Source: Streptomyces sp. SAI-127 (GTDB lineage Bacteria; Actinomycetota; Actinomycetes; Streptomycetales; Streptomycetaceae). From it: a stretch of 64,000 bases of DNA. Each line of letters begins with the position of its first letter. The stretch's first letter is position 1. The stretch is from the NCBI RefSeq assembly GCF_029894425.1, contig NZ_JARXYJ010000001.1, positions 3,224,001-3,288,000 of the forward strand, given 5' to 3'. Of this stretch, positions 1 to 9,601 are shown piece after piece. The position numbers and the translations under genes were made by a program. The notes under the pieces were generated by a model. That model was not told where the DNA came from. It made no database searches and was given only the letters and a program-made list of their open reading frames with translations.

Positions 1-53
1 CTCAGATGTGTGGATGGTCGGTCTCGGACGTGCGCCGCGGCGCACGGATCCGA

Positions 54-374
54 TCATCCGAAGGGGGACGAGGCCGCGATGTTCTGGATGGACGCGCGCT
101 GCTCCTCTTCCGAAGCCGCGTAGGCCTTGGTGCTCTGGTCGATCGCTTCCTTGATGTCGTTCAAGATCTGGTTGATCTTGTTGGCATCCTGGTTCACCTG
201 CGACTGCAGGTTGTTGTACGCGGTGGCCGCCGAGCCCTTCCAGCCGCCCGTGATCGTGTCGATCACGGTCTGCAGGCGGGAGATTTCGCCCTGGATCGAG
301 GAGTTGACCGAGGAGATCTTGCCGCTGAACGCGACCATCTCCTCCTCGGTCATGGTGAACTGCTGTCCAGCCAT
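54..374 (-). CDS. WXG100 (ESAT-6-like) type VII secretion substrate
   Basis: The product is a 106-residue helical-hairpin protein of the WXG100 family, which is exported by type VII (ESX) systems, usually as a dimer. The signature Trp-Lys-Gly lies at residues 45-47 in the turn between two Gln/Asn/Ser-rich helices, and the length is typical. I start at the ATG at 374, which follows a GGGGGA stretch; an in-frame extension to 425 adds 17 residues unlike the family. It lies downstream of eccB on the same strand, about 330 bases away. The partner WXG100 gene and the EccC/EccD/mycosin genes would be to the left of the window. The fold assignment is firm; the ESX role follows from context. Confidence 0.9.
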   Translation of the reverse strand: MAGQQFTMTEEEMVAFSGKISSVNSSIQGEISRLQTVIDTITGGWKGSAATAYNNLQSQVNQDANKINQILNDIKEAIDQSTKAYAASEEEQRASIQNIAASSPFG

Positions 375-470
375 GTTGTGTCCCCCATGAGACGTAGGAG
401 TTCTGAGTAGACCCACACCAGACACACCGCCGCCGAAGGGCGGCAGGCGTAGCCAGTCTGGTCTGGCACC

Positions 471-499
471 ACTCTAGACGCATCCGCCGACAGAACGAA
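471..499 (-). promoter_or_regulatory. Possible promoter of the WXG100 gene
   Basis: On the minus strand a -10-like TAGAGT (471-476) is preceded at 17 bases by TTCGTT (494-499), about 95 bases before the ATG at 374. TAGAGT fits the usual Streptomyces -10; the -35 element is weak. This is a sequence match only. Confidence 0.3.
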
Positions 500-629
500 C
501 ATCCGAAGGGTTCTGTAGCAAGATCGCGATGAACTCAACTCACCTTTTTCACAAGTTGTTTGCTATGCGCGCGCGACGCGCGCGGCCAACAAAGCGGCCA
601 CCGGAGGCGACGGAGGAAGACACCACAAA

Positions 630-665
630 GGCTCTCCCCCAGCCCCAACAGCCTGGAGGAGAGCC
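630..665 (-). terminator. Weak terminator-like hairpin after eccB
   Basis: GGCTCTCC (630-637) and GGAGAGCC (658-665) form an 8-bp stem with a 20-base loop, 36 bases after the eccB stop codon. Confidence 0.4.
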
Positions 666-700
666 CTCGTTCCGGTGCGGACGCGGTACGGACGCCTGCT

Positions 701-2266
701 CTACGACCCCTGCGCCTGCTCCGCGTTCCCGCTGCTGAGCTCCGGCCCCGCCGCCAGCAGATCGGCCCACGCGGCCGGCACCGCGACCGGCTTGATCTTG
801 CCGTAACCGAGCCTGACCTGGGCGGTGTTGGTCTCCTGGGTGTCGGCCTTCTCGCCGCCGGTGACCGAACTGTCGTTGCGTGCGGGGACCGAGTAGCGCA
901 GGCCGGTGTCGGTGACGAGGAAGGTGCTGCCGCCACCGGCGTCGGCACCCGTGAGGCGCTTGAACAGAAGGCCGCTGCCGGGCGAGACGTAGGTCCGGGA
1001 ACCGCTCTGGGAGAGGTCCTTGGGGTAGTCCGAGCCGGTCCACACCGTCATCAGCTGCGAGCCGGTCCTCTGGTTCTCCGCACCGCCGTGCCAGACACTG
1101 CACGAGATCTTGTTGCCGCCCCGCTCCCAGTGCGTGTTGGCCTGGACCACCGGCTCGTCGGGCCACCGCATCTCGTCCATCCACTCGCCGGTATCCGGGT
1201 GGATGTCGTTGAAGCCGACCTCCACCGGCGCGGGGGTCTTGCCCGCGTACACGGAGTTGATGAAAGGACTGCGCATCCACATCTGCGCCGCGAAGTCGGA
1301 CACCGGCTGGACCTTGTCCTTCAGCACGACGTACTTCTGCTGCCCGGCTCCGGAACCGGCCTCGAGGATCATGCCCACCTTGGAGAGGTTGGGAGCGAGC
1401 CCCTCGACATTGGCGTCCGTCCCCGCCTCCTCCGCCATGTTGGGGAACACGAGGTCTCCCGCGGGGTTCAGCGTCTTGAGGAAGTCCGGACTGACGCTCT
1501 GCGGCTGCTTGCCGTCTCCGAACACGGCGCGCTCGATGTCCTGCAGCGAGTTCTTGCTGGCGAACCGCCAGGCCTTGCCGCCGATCAGGTAGGCGCTCCC
1601 GTCCGCGGTGACCATGTACCGCGGACCGTTCCCGCTGACCGAGGTGGGGTCCTTCGGGCCCTCGATGTACAGGACCTGGCGCTGGTTCAACTCGCCCTTC
1701 GTGTGCAGCAGCTTGTTGTAGTCGCTCTTGTCCAGCACGTACGTCGCGCTGACGGGCTGCCCGTCCTGCCCCGGCGACTGGCACAGCGCCCAGGTCTTGA
1801 CCGTCTCCGCGTCCGACGCCGACGGCAGCCGGTCCGGGGCGAAGGGAATGCCGACGGTGGCGCCCATCGGGTACTTGCTGTTGTCGAGCACCGACTCCTT
1901 GATCTTCATGACCTGGGGGTTCTCGCCGTTCAGCAGCAGCTTGGCGGACGCCAGGTTGAGAACCGGGTGCAGGCTGAGCTTGTTCTCGCCCTTGGTCTTC
2001 ACCAGTACATAGCGCGTCGTCGACTCGCTGCCGACGAGGATGTTCTTGCCCTGTGCGTCCCAGCCCTTCGGAGCGGTCGGGCTGAGCATGCCCCAGGCGC
2101 CGAATCCGATGAGCACCAGCGCCGCCACACCGAGACTCGGCAGGACGGTCTTGAGGGGCCGCGGTGCCGCCTCTTCCGAACCGTGCGGTGACGGCTGAAG
2201 AAACGCCGCCACCGTGCGCCTGCGCGCGAAGGAGTAAGCGTTCAGCTCATCCCGACGTGTCGCCAT
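701..2266 (-). CDS. eccB: Type VII secretion protein EccB
   Basis: This 521-residue protein matches the EccB family, a core membrane component of the type VII secretion complex. The N-terminus has the family opening MATRRDELNAYSFARRR, then one transmembrane helix at about residues 41-61, then a long extracytoplasmic domain containing the recurrent AYLIGG-type repeats and two widely spaced cysteines. The ATG at 2266 is chosen because it gives exactly this N-terminus; the frame stays open to 2881 but that part has no family resemblance. It is divergent from eccE, with about 195 bases between them for two promoters. Family recognition is strong. Confidence 0.92.
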   Translation of the reverse strand: MATRRDELNAYSFARRRTVAAFLQPSPHGSEEAAPRPLKTVLPSLGVAALVLIGFGAWGMLSPTAPKGWDAQGKNILVGSESTTRYVLVKTKGENKLSLHPVLNLASAKLLLNGENPQVMKIKESVLDNSKYPMGATVGIPFAPDRLPSASDAETVKTWALCQSPGQDGQPVSATYVLDKSDYNKLLHTKGELNQRQVLYIEGPKDPTSVSGNGPRYMVTADGSAYLIGGKAWRFASKNSLQDIERAVFGDGKQPQSVSPDFLKTLNPAGDLVFPNMAEEAGTDANVEGLAPNLSKVGMILEAGSGAGQQKYVVLKDKVQPVSDFAAQMWMRSPFINSVYAGKTPAPVEVGFNDIHPDTGEWMDEMRWPDEPVVQANTHWERGGNKISCSVWHGGAENQRTGSQLMTVWTGSDYPKDLSQSGSRTYVSPGSGLLFKRLTGADAGGGSTFLVTDTGLRYSVPARNDSSVTGGEKADTQETNTAQVRLGYGKIKPVAVPAAWADLLAAGPELSSGNAEQAQGS

Positions 2267-2468
2267 CGATGGGTCAACTCCCCGTTTTTTCGCTTTGTTG
2301 CCGAATGCGGAACTCCCCAGGGCCGCCCGGTAGTCCGTGGCGTTTGCTCCTGCAGGGGCCTCTACTATGCCGTGTGACGATCGCACCGTACGGTACGGGG
2401 TACGGTGATCCGCCGCCAGCTCAAGTCGCGGCCAGACAATGCAAAGGGGTTGTACCGGGGGATGAGCA

Positions 2469-3788
2469 CTGCGACCAGGTCCCCGGCGCCGTAACGGCAG
2501 CCGTCGTACCCAGGAGAACCAGGGGCCGGGGCCGGAGCCGGCACAGCCGTCCACGCGCCCGAGTGCGGCCTCGCCGTCGCTCGCCAGGCGCCCCGGCAGC
2601 ATCGGCCCCATCCGCGTCCAGCACCTGGTCGGCTTCGAACTGGCCGCCGCGGTCCTGCTGATCGGCTGGCTGCTGCGCCCCATCGGTCTCACCGTCGGCA
2701 TCGTGCTGGCCGTACCGCTGGTCCTGGCCGGACTGCTGCGCCGGCGTGGGCGTCCGCTGCCCGAGTGGTTCAGCACCGCCCGCGCGCTCGGCGACCGCCG
2801 CAAGCGCAACGCCGAACCCGTGCCCCCCGGCACCGACCCCGGCTTCGCCCCGGCCGTCGAGTGCGACCCGGCGCTGCGCACCTACAGCTTCCAGGACCGC
2901 GAGCAGCGTGAGATCGGCATGCTCGGCGACGGCACCTTCCTCACCGCGCTGGTGCAGGTGCAGGCCGCGGACACCCCGCTGCGTCCTTCCTACGGCACCG
3001 GGGACATCCCCCTGGATCTGCTGCAGGGCCTGCTGGAGGTGGACGACATCCGGCTCGCCTCGGTCCAGGTCGTCCAGCACACCCAGCCCGCGCCCGCCCC
3101 GCATCTGCCTCCGCAGGCCATGGCGGTCCGCTCCTACGGGCCGCTGCAGGCCCAGAGCATGACACCGGGGCTGCGCATCACCTGGGTCGCGCTCAAGTTC
3201 GACCCGGAGCTGTGCCCCGAGGCCGTGGAAGCCCGCGGTGGCGGTATGCAGGGGTCCCGTCGGGCGCTGCTGCGCGTCGCCGACCAGCTGGCCAGCCGCC
3301 TCATGGGAGTCGGCATGCAGGCCAAGGTGCTGAGCGAGGCGGACATCTGCGGCGCCATCGCGACCTCCAGCTGTGTCAACCCGATGGCCACGACCGGCGG
3401 TGCCGCGCTCGACGGGAGCCGCTCGGGCCGCCGTACGGCCGAGAGCACCCGGACCTGGCGCTGCGACGACCGGCTGCACACCACGTACTGGATCTCCCGG
3501 TGGCCGCAGTTCGGCGGCGGCGGTCCGGCGTTCCCCCGGCTGGTCGGTGCGCTGACCTCCGCGCCCACGCTGGCCAGCACCTTCTCGCTCACCATCAGCA
3601 GGCGCCGGGGCAAGGTCCTCGCCCTGTCCGGGCACGTGCGCCTGACCGGCCGCGGTGAGAACGAACTGGGCGAGGCGGCCCAGCACTTGGAGCGAGCCGC
3701 GTCCGCGTTCAAGGTCGGTCTCGTCCGGCTCGACCGTGAGCAGCTGCCCGGAGTCCTGGCCACCCTGCCGCTGGGAGGTACCCGCTGA
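2469..3788 (+). CDS. eccE: Type VII secretion protein EccE (start unclear, possible frameshift)
   Basis: The product is an EccE-type membrane protein, a peripheral subunit of the type VII secretion complex. A hydrophobic hairpin is encoded from about 2620 to 2740, followed by a soluble domain. The first ATG/GTG/TTG in frame is the GTG at 2703, which would cut off most of the membrane hairpin. Coding character clearly continues upstream in the same frame to a stop at 2463, with only CTG 2469 as a possible start. In another frame an ATG at 2462 opens MSTATRSPAP and then stops at 2492. One extra base between about 2480 and 2490 would join the two frames. I give 2469 as the extent of the open frame. 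The gene overlaps the next one at TGATG. Confidence 0.75.
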   Translation: MRPGPRRRNGSRRTQENQGPGPEPAQPSTRPSAASPSLARRPGSIGPIRVQHLVGFELAAAVLLIGWLLRPIGLTVGIVLAVPLVLAGLLRRRGRPLPEWFSTARALGDRRKRNAEPVPPGTDPGFAPAVECDPALRTYSFQDREQREIGMLGDGTFLTALVQVQAADTPLRPSYGTGDIPLDLLQGLLEVDDIRLASVQVVQHTQPAPAPHLPPQAMAVRSYGPLQAQSMTPGLRITWVALKFDPELCPEAVEARGGGMQGSRRALLRVADQLASRLMGVGMQAKVLSEADICGAIATSSCVNPMATTGGAALDGSRSGRRTAESTRTWRCDDRLHTTYWISRWPQFGGGGPAFPRLVGALTSAPTLASTFSLTISRRRGKVLALSGHVRLTGRGENELGEAAQHLERAASAFKVGLVRLDREQLPGVLATLPLGGTR

Positions 3789-4615
3789 TGTCCGCTCCCA
3801 CCGTCCGTCCCTCCGGCCGCTCCGGCTTCGGATCGTCGACCCCGGGCTTCCCCGGACAGCGTCCCGGGCATCTGCCCCGCTCCCCCGAGCCCGCCCGGGT
3901 CGGTCCCGAGCGGCGGCTGCGCGAGGCCTTCGGTCTGCTCGGCCCCCGGCGTGAGCGGCACCTCGTCGACGCCGACGTACTGGCGCAGCTGACGCTGCCC
4001 GTCGGCGACGACGGTCTGATCCTCGGCATCGACCCCGACAACCAGCCCGCGGTGCTGGGACTGTGCCGCCCCACCCGCCTGGACATGGTGCTGGTCGGCG
4101 GTACCTGGCTGGCCCAGGTCATCGCCCTGCGCGCGGCGGCGATCGGCGCGCGGGTGGCCGTGGAGACGGCACGTCCGCAGCTGTGGGCGCCGATGGCGCA
4201 GGCGGCCGGCGGCGGCCAGCAGTGCGTGACGGTGCACCAGGTGGGGCGGATCGCCCCGCAGGGCCCGTCCCCGGCCAGCCCGGTGCTCATCATCCGCGAC
4301 CTGGGCATCCGTCCGCCGCGCAGCCGTCTCACCACGGCGCCCTGGCAGTCGGTGCTGACCCTGCTCCCCTACCTCGGCCCGACCGCCCCGCGGCTGCTGG
4401 CCAACGCGGACGTCGTCGGCGTACAGCGGATCTCGCCGCAGGAGTCCGAAGTGGTCGGCAAGTCCATGCGGTTGCCCCAGGGTGATGCCGCGTCCCTGCC
4501 GTCCCTCTCCGACAACGTCGCCCTGTGGTGCACACAGAAGCACCGGCAGTACGTGATGACCCAGCCCACCGACGCGGAGACCGGTCTCCTCGGGGCGCCC
4601 CGCCGGATGGACTGA
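3788..4615 (+). CDS. Conserved type VII secretion-associated protein, function unknown
   Basis: This 275-residue protein overlaps the eccE stop codon by one base (TGATG), so the two are translationally coupled. The sequence is soluble, with a disordered Pro/Arg-rich first 40 residues and then an alpha/beta-looking core rich in short hydrophobic strands. It ends in a Thr/Gly/Arg tail. I see no enzymatic motif, signal peptide or membrane segment. I recall similar proteins in the same place in other Streptomyces type VII loci, which is the only basis for the name. Confidence 0.75.
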   Translation: MSAPTVRPSGRSGFGSSTPGFPGQRPGHLPRSPEPARVGPERRLREAFGLLGPRRERHLVDADVLAQLTLPVGDDGLILGIDPDNQPAVLGLCRPTRLDMVLVGGTWLAQVIALRAAAIGARVAVETARPQLWAPMAQAAGGGQQCVTVHQVGRIAPQGPSPASPVLIIRDLGIRPPRSRLTTAPWQSVLTLLPYLGPTAPRLLANADVVGVQRISPQESEVVGKSMRLPQGDAASLPSLSDNVALWCTQKHRQYVMTQPTDAETGLLGAPRRMD

Positions 4616-4752
4616 CGGGCGGGCTCGTGACACGGCCAAGGTGTCGGCCCCTCACGCGAGTTCGTAACCGAACCGTTGCGCCGTGTGAGAGGGCCCAGGC
4701 CAAGTAGGGTGCTCGTGCACGAGGTTCGCTCATGAGAAAGGGCCCGCCGACC

Positions 4753-5079
4753 ATGACTGACGCGGACGACATCGCCGCAAAGACACCGGACGAGGACGTC
4801 AAGGCGCGAAAGGCGCGGGAACGGGACGAGCTGTACGGCCTGGACATCTCCGGCGTCGAGTGGCACAGCGCGCCCGGCACCGAGGAGCACGAGGAGCGCG
4901 TCGAGATCGCCTACCTCCCCGAGGGCGCGGTGGCCATGCGGTCCTCCCTGGACCCGGACACCGTGCTGCGGTACACGGAGGCGGAGTGGCGGGCCTTCGT
5001 ACTCGGCGCACGCGACGGCGAGTTCGACCTGGAGGCCGCACAGCACCAGGGCGGGCTCACCGCGGAGCAGGCGGAGTAG
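4753..5079 (+). CDS. DUF397 family protein
   Basis: This small acidic protein (108 residues from ATG 4753) matches DUF397: the stretch around LDISGVEWHS, a central valine-rich strand, then PEGAVAMRSSLDPDTVLRYT and the AEWRAFVLGARDGEFD tail. DUF397 proteins are very common in Streptomyces, often beside a helix-turn-helix partner, and some work as antitoxin-like or developmental regulators. No such partner is adjacent here. ATG 4753 is preceded by AAAGGG at 10 bases; an in-frame ATG at 4732, after GAGG, is an alternative that adds seven residues. Confidence 0.8.
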   Translation: MTDADDIAAKTPDEDVKARKARERDELYGLDISGVEWHSAPGTEEHEERVEIAYLPEGAVAMRSSLDPDTVLRYTEAEWRAFVLGARDGEFDLEAAQHQGGLTAEQAE

Positions 5080-5384
5080 GCAGGACGGCCCGGCCTCGGC
5101 CGGGACAGAGCCGACCGCCCCGGGCTTCAAGAGACGGACAACCGTCACAAGGCCGACATCGAGGCAGGCACCGGCCCGTTGGGTGCGAGCCCACAGCGGA
5201 CGGGCCTGCCCCGCCGACGCCGGTGGCGTTTACGCTTGATGCGGGTGCGACGTAAGAACCCACGGCTGGGTTGTTCGCGTCCAGGGGACTTCAGACGGAT
5301 CGAACACCAGGAACGGTCGCCCCCAGCCCGGCACGTGAGTGCCCACACGGCACGAGGGTGCTCGACCCCACACCAGGAGGAATT
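5080..5384. other. Intergenic stretch before the ParA-like gene
   Basis: There is no gene here. It contains a dyad (5173-5206) after the DUF397 gene and, at its right end, a clear AGGAGG ribosome binding site (about 5375-5380) for the GTG at 5385. Confidence 0.6.
5173..5206 (+). terminator. Hairpin downstream of the DUF397 gene
   Basis: GGCCCGT (5173-5179) pairs with ACGGGCC (5200-5206), and an inner TGGG/CCCA pair extends the stem. No T-run follows, as is usual in Streptomyces. Confidence 0.4.
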
Positions 5385-8300
5385 GTGCAGAGCGATCGGG
5401 ACGGGCTGCGCGCGGGCTGGACCACGCCCAGCGACGACCAGTCCGACGCGGAGTCCGCCACCGAGATGACGGGCGAGTTCACCATCGACTACGCCGCGCC
5501 TGCCTGGTACACGCAGAGCGCGGCGCCCGAGGCCGAGGCGGAACCTCCCGCGCCCGCCGCTGCCCCCACCGCGCCTGCACCGCACCCCGGTTACCCCGAT
5601 ACGTCCGGTTCCGCACCGTCGGCTCCCATCCCCGGCCCGCAGTTCGACCCGTCCGCGGGTCCGGCCGGCGCTGCGCCACCGCCCCCGCCGTGGGCGGGGA
5701 ATCCCGGCGCGACCCCCCAGCCCCCGCAGAGCGGCTACGGCTACGGCTACCCCCAGCCGCCCGCGCCCCCGAACCCCCAGAGCGGCTACGGCTACCCCCA
5801 GCCGCCCGCGCCCCCGAACCCGCAGACCGGCTACGGCTACCCGCAGCCCCCCGCGCCCCCGAACCCCCAGAGCGGCTACGGCTATCCGCAGTCGCCCGCT
5901 CCAGTGGCACCGCCCGCGGCGCCGGTCGCTCCCGCACCCCCCGTGGCCCCGGTGGCTGCTGCCGCGACTCCCGTCTCCCCTGTAGCGCCCGCACCTCCCG
6001 CGCCCCCAGTGGCTCCCGGCTCCCCCACCGCAGACGGCGGCGCGGCTTCCGCCGGAGGTGAAGCGGAAGGCCGTATCGACGCGCCCTCCGCCTCCGCCAC
6101 GGCGACGAGCGCCCCCCAGCCCCCCGCCGCCCCGTCGCCGGAGGCGCCCACCGCCCCCACCGCCCCCACCGCCCCCGAGCCTCCGGCCCCCGCCGAAGCC
6201 CCGCAGGGGTCCGCGGAGGCGGACGCCGAGGCACCGGCGGCCCCGTCCCCGAGCGAGGCCGGAGCCGCCTCCGCATCCGCATCCGCATCCGCCGACGAGC
6301 CCGGAACCGACGAGGGCACGGTCGCCACGGCACCGGAAGCACCCGAGGCACCGGAAGCACCGGAAGCCAACACACCCCCGGCCTCCGCCCCGAGCGCTGA
6401 CGCCGAACCGCAGGCAGCCGCGCCCGACGCCCCGACCACGCAGACCGCCGCACCGGACCAGGCCCAGGCACCGCAGGCCGCCGCCGCACCCGAGCAGCCC
6501 CGGCCCGCCCAGAGCCCCACGCCCGAACAGCCCGAAGCCCAGCAGGAAGGCTGGCGCCCGCCGCCGGCTCCCCAGGGCGCCGTCCCGCCCCTCCCGCCTC
6601 AGTTCGCGTCGGCGGCCCCCGGTACGGCACCGACGTCGGCCCCGGAGTGGACGACGGGCGGACAGCCCGGTGCCCCGCTCCCGCCCGCGCAGCCGACGGC
6701 CGCGCCCCAGCCCCAGGCCCCGCAACCGGCGCCCGGGGGCTGGCCGGCCACCCCGCCGCAGCCCGAGGGCCAGCCGGCACAGGGCGGTTACGGCTACCCG
6801 CAGCCCCCCGCCCCGCAGAACCCGCAGAGCGGCTACGGCTTCCCCCAGCCCCCTGCGCCCCAGCCCGGCCAGGGCGGCTACGGCTACCCCCAGCAGCCCG
6901 CGCCCCCCAACCCTCAGAGCGGTTACGGCTTCCCGCAGCCCCCCGCTCCCCCGAACCCTCAGAGCGGTTACGGCTTCCCGCAACCGCCCGCCCCCCAGCC
7001 CGACCAGAGCGGCTACGGCTACCCCCAGCAGCAGGCCCCCGCACAGCCCGGCCAGCCGGGCCAGCCGGGTCAGCCGGGCCAGCCGGGTCAACCCGTGCCG
7101 CCGCCCCCGGCGCAGCCGCAGCCCCAGCCGGGGCAGCCGCAGTTCCCGGGACAGCAGCCGCCGCAGGCACCCCAGCCCGGCCCCTACGCGGGCGCTCCGG
7201 GCCAGCCCGGCGTGGACCCCCGTACCGGTGGAGCCTGGCCCGCGGCCGTCCAGCACGACCAGCGGCAGCAGGTCGCCGGCGCGGGCGCGCCGCTCGGCTA
7301 CAACGCCGCGGTCGAGCTGACCTCGGACCGGCTGGTCAACAGCAAGAAGCAGAAGGCCAAGAGCAGCCGCCCCACTCCCGGTGGCTCGAAGTTCAAGCTC
7401 GGCGGCAAGAAGGAGGAGCAGGAGAGGCAACGCAAGCTCGACCTCATCCGCACCCCGGTGCTGTCCTGCTACCGGATCGCGGTGATCAGCCTCAAGGGCG
7501 GCGTGGGCAAGACGACCACGACCACCGCCCTCGGCTCCACCCTCGCCACCGAACGGCAGGACAAGATCCTCGCCATCGACGCCAACCCGGACGCCGGCAC
7601 CCTCGGCCGCCGGGTGCGGCGCGAGACCGGCGCCACCATCCGTGACCTGGTCCAGGCGATCCCGTACCTCAACTCGTACATGGACATCCGCCGGTTCACG
7701 TCCCAGGCGGCCTCGGGCCTCGAGATCATCGCCAACGACGTCGACCCTGCCGTGTCCACGACGTTCAACGACGAGGACTACCGGCGCGCGATCGACGTGC
7801 TGGGCCGCCAGTACCCGATCATCCTCACGGACTCGGGCACGGGTCTGCTCTACAGCGCCATGCGCGGGGTCCTCGACCTCGCCGACCAGCTGATCATCAT
7901 CTCGACCCCGTCGGTGGACGGCGCGAGCAGCGCCAGTACGACGCTGGACTGGCTGTCGGCGCACGGGTACGCGTCCCTGGTCTCGCGGTCCATCACCGTG
8001 ATCTCGGGTGTCCGCGAGACCGGCAAGATGATCAAGGTGGAGGACATCGTCACCCACTTCGAGCAGCGCTGCCGGGGCGTGATCGTCGTACCGTTCGACG
8101 AGCACCTGGCGGCCGGTGCCGAGGTCGACCTCGACATGATGCGGCCGAAGGTCCGGGAGGCGTACTTCGACCTCGCCGCGATGGTGGCCGAGGACTTCGT
8201 GCGGGCCCAGCAGGAGCAGGGCCTGTGGACGGGGCAGGGCGGCCACCAGCCGCCGACCATGGCTCCTCCGATGCCGGGTCACCAACAGGCCCCGGCCGCG

Positions 8301-8456
8301 CAGCCGCAGCAGCCCCAGCCGCCGTTCCAGGGCTTCCCCGGCGCACAGCCCGGCCAGCCCTGGCAGACCGGCCAGCCGGGTCAGCCGGGCCAGCAGCAGC
8401 CCGGGTTCCCGCAGCCGCCGTACGACCCGAACGCGGGACAGCCGCCGCAGCAGTAA
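5385..8456 (+). CDS. Large Pro/Gln-rich ParA/MinD-like ATPase of the type VII locus (SCO5717-like)
   Basis: This 1023-residue protein has a roughly 640-residue low-complexity N-terminus rich in Pro, Ala, Gln and Gly, then a ParA/MinD-type P-loop ATPase at about residues 685-940, and a Pro/Gln-rich tail. The deviant Walker A KGGVGKT is at about residues 703-709, and a later IILTDSGTG fits the switch/Walker B strand. The start is the GTG at 5385, preceded by AGGAGG at a good distance. ParA-like ATPases in secretion loci often position or recycle machinery at the membrane; that role here is inference. I recall the family as the SCO5717-type protein of Streptomyces ESX loci. The tail is also rich in PGQPGQ repeats. 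It converges on ribF. Confidence 0.85.
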   Translation: MQSDRDGLRAGWTTPSDDQSDAESATEMTGEFTIDYAAPAWYTQSAAPEAEAEPPAPAAAPTAPAPHPGYPDTSGSAPSAPIPGPQFDPSAGPAGAAPPPPPWAGNPGATPQPPQSGYGYGYPQPPAPPNPQSGYGYPQPPAPPNPQTGYGYPQPPAPPNPQSGYGYPQSPAPVAPPAAPVAPAPPVAPVAAAATPVSPVAPAPPAPPVAPGSPTADGGAASAGGEAEGRIDAPSASATATSAPQPPAAPSPEAPTAPTAPTAPEPPAPAEAPQGSAEADAEAPAAPSPSEAGAASASASASADEPGTDEGTVATAPEAPEAPEAPEANTPPASAPSADAEPQAAAPDAPTTQTAAPDQAQAPQAAAAPEQPRPAQSPTPEQPEAQQEGWRPPPAPQGAVPPLPPQFASAAPGTAPTSAPEWTTGGQPGAPLPPAQPTAAPQPQAPQPAPGGWPATPPQPEGQPAQGGYGYPQPPAPQNPQSGYGFPQPPAPQPGQGGYGYPQQPAPPNPQSGYGFPQPPAPPNPQSGYGFPQPPAPQPDQSGYGYPQQQAPAQPGQPGQPGQPGQPGQPVPPPPAQPQPQPGQPQFPGQQPPQAPQPGPYAGAPGQPGVDPRTGGAWPAAVQHDQRQQVAGAGAPLGYNAAVELTSDRLVNSKKQKAKSSRPTPGGSKFKLGGKKEEQERQRKLDLIRTPVLSCYRIAVISLKGGVGKTTTTTALGSTLATERQDKILAIDANPDAGTLGRRVRRETGATIRDLVQAIPYLNSYMDIRRFTSQAASGLEIIANDVDPAVSTTFNDEDYRRAIDVLGRQYPIILTDSGTGLLYSAMRGVLDLADQLIIISTPSVDGASSASTTLDWLSAHGYASLVSRSITVISGVRETGKMIKVEDIVTHFEQRCRGVIVVPFDEHLAAGAEVDLDMMRPKVREAYFDLAAMVAEDFVRAQQEQGLWTGQGGHQPPTMAPPMPGHQQAPAAQPQQPQPPFQGFPGAQPGQPWQTGQPGQPGQQQPGFPQPPYDPNAGQPPQQ
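5727..5894 (+). repeat. Tandem coding repeats, [12 protein letters not shown] type, cluster 1
   Basis: About four copies of a 14-15 residue unit read [15 protein letters not shown] with small changes, inside the Pro-rich half of the ATPase gene. The DNA copies are nearly identical, which suggests recent slippage or unequal exchange. Confidence 0.8.
6784..7032 (+). repeat. Tandem coding repeats, GYG(Y/F)PQPPAP type, cluster 2
   Basis: About six further copies of the same unit, alternating Tyr and Phe after GYG, are followed by a short run of GQP triplets (about 7045-7090). The two clusters are separated by about 890 bases of Ala/Pro-rich sequence. Confidence 0.8.
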
Positions 8457-8475
8457 ACGAAAGCGGTAGACGAAA

Positions 8476-8506
8476 GAGGGCCGGCACCACAAAGGTGCCG
8501 GCCCTC
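8476..8506. terminator. Bidirectional terminator between the ATPase gene and ribF
   Basis: GAGGGCCGGCACC (8476-8488) and GGTGCCGGCCCTC (8494-8506) form a perfect 13-bp stem with a 5-base loop between two convergent genes. Confidence 0.85.
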
Positions 8507-8526
8507 GTTCTTCGTCTCTACGCGCT

Positions 8527-9477
8527 TCAGGCCTCCGCGGCCTCGATCAGCTCACTGCACCGCTTCACGTCCTCGGCCATCGCCTTCAGCAGCGCGTCCA
8601 GCGACTCGAACTTCTGCTGTCCGCGCACATAGGCGAGGAAGTCCACCGCCACGTGCAGCCCGTACAGGTCGAGCCCGACGCGGTCGATCGCGTACGCCTC
8701 CACCGTGCGCTCGGTGCCGTCGAACTGCGGGTTGGTGCCGACGGAGATCGCCGCCGGCATCGCCTCGCCCTGGGCGTGCAGCCAGCCGGCGTAGACGCCG
8801 TCGGCGGGGATGGCGGTGTGCGGGAGGGTCTCGACGTTGGCGGTCGGGAAACCGAGCTCGCGCCCTCGCTGGGCTCCGCGGACGACCACACCCTCCACCC
8901 GGTGCGGGCGGCCCAGGATCTCCAGGGCGCCCTCCACGTCACCTGCGGCGACCAGGCGCCGGGTCAGGGTGGAGGAGAAGGGCTCGCCGCCGCCTGCCGT
9001 GCCCGACACGTACAGGTCGACGATCTCGACCTCGAAGTCGTACGTCTTGCCCTGCTCGACGAGGAAGTCGACGTTGCCCGCGGCCTTGTGGCCGAAACGG
9101 AAGTTGGGGCCCTCGACGGCCGCCTTGGCGTGCAGCTTGTCGACCAGGACCTTGACGACGAAGTCGGCGGGCGAGAGCTTCGAGAACTCCGTGGTGAAGG
9201 GGAGGATCAGGAGCGCGTCCACGCCCAGCTCGGCCATGAGCTCGGCGCGGCGGTGGTGCGGGGCCAGCAGCGGCGGGTGACTGCCGGGGCGGACGACCTC
9301 GCTGGGGTGCGGGTCGAAGGTGACGACGACCGAGGGGACGCCCAGCTCGCGTGCCCGGTCCACGGCATGCCGGATGATCAGCTGGTGCCCGCGGTGGACC
9401 CCGTCGTAGGAACCGATGGTGACGACGCTGCGCCCCCAGTCCTCGGGGATGTCCTCCAAGCCACGCCAGCGCTGCAC
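8527..9477 (-). CDS. ribF: Bifunctional riboflavin kinase / FAD synthetase
   Basis: This 316-residue enzyme phosphorylates riboflavin to FMN and adenylylates FMN to FAD. The N-terminal nucleotidyltransferase domain carries GSYDGVHRGH (about residues 22-31) and VTFDPHP. The C-terminal flavokinase domain carries the GRELGFPTAN motif near residue 206 and NPQFDG later. The GTG at 9477 is preferred, since GAGGAG sits about 8 bases before it and it gives the usual MQRWRGLEDIP opening; an upstream in-frame start at 9546 lacks support. It lies 124 bases beyond the gene upstream on the same strand. Confidence 0.95.
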   Translation of the reverse strand: MQRWRGLEDIPEDWGRSVVTIGSYDGVHRGHQLIIRHAVDRARELGVPSVVVTFDPHPSEVVRPGSHPPLLAPHHRRAELMAELGVDALLILPFTTEFSKLSPADFVVKVLVDKLHAKAAVEGPNFRFGHKAAGNVDFLVEQGKTYDFEVEIVDLYVSGTAGGGEPFSSTLTRRLVAAGDVEGALEILGRPHRVEGVVVRGAQRGRELGFPTANVETLPHTAIPADGVYAGWLHAQGEAMPAAISVGTNPQFDGTERTVEAYAIDRVGLDLYGLHVAVDFLAYVRGQQKFESLDALLKAMAEDVKRCSELIEAAEA

Positions 9478-9601
9478 TGTGACCGCTCCTCGTCGAACCC
9501 GTGTCCGTATTGACTCTTGCGACTTACGCAGGTCTAAGGGTGCCATGCCGCGTGCCCGTCGCTCGCATCGGCATGGGGGCTGTGACTCGACGCACGCGGA
9601 G

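Larger units (their letters stand above)
375..700. other. Intergenic stretch between eccB and the WXG100 gene
   Basis: There is no convincing gene here. It holds a short inverted repeat after eccB (630-665) and a possible promoter for the WXG100 gene (471-499), reading leftward. A CG-rich dyad near 568-585 is also visible. Confidence 0.6.
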
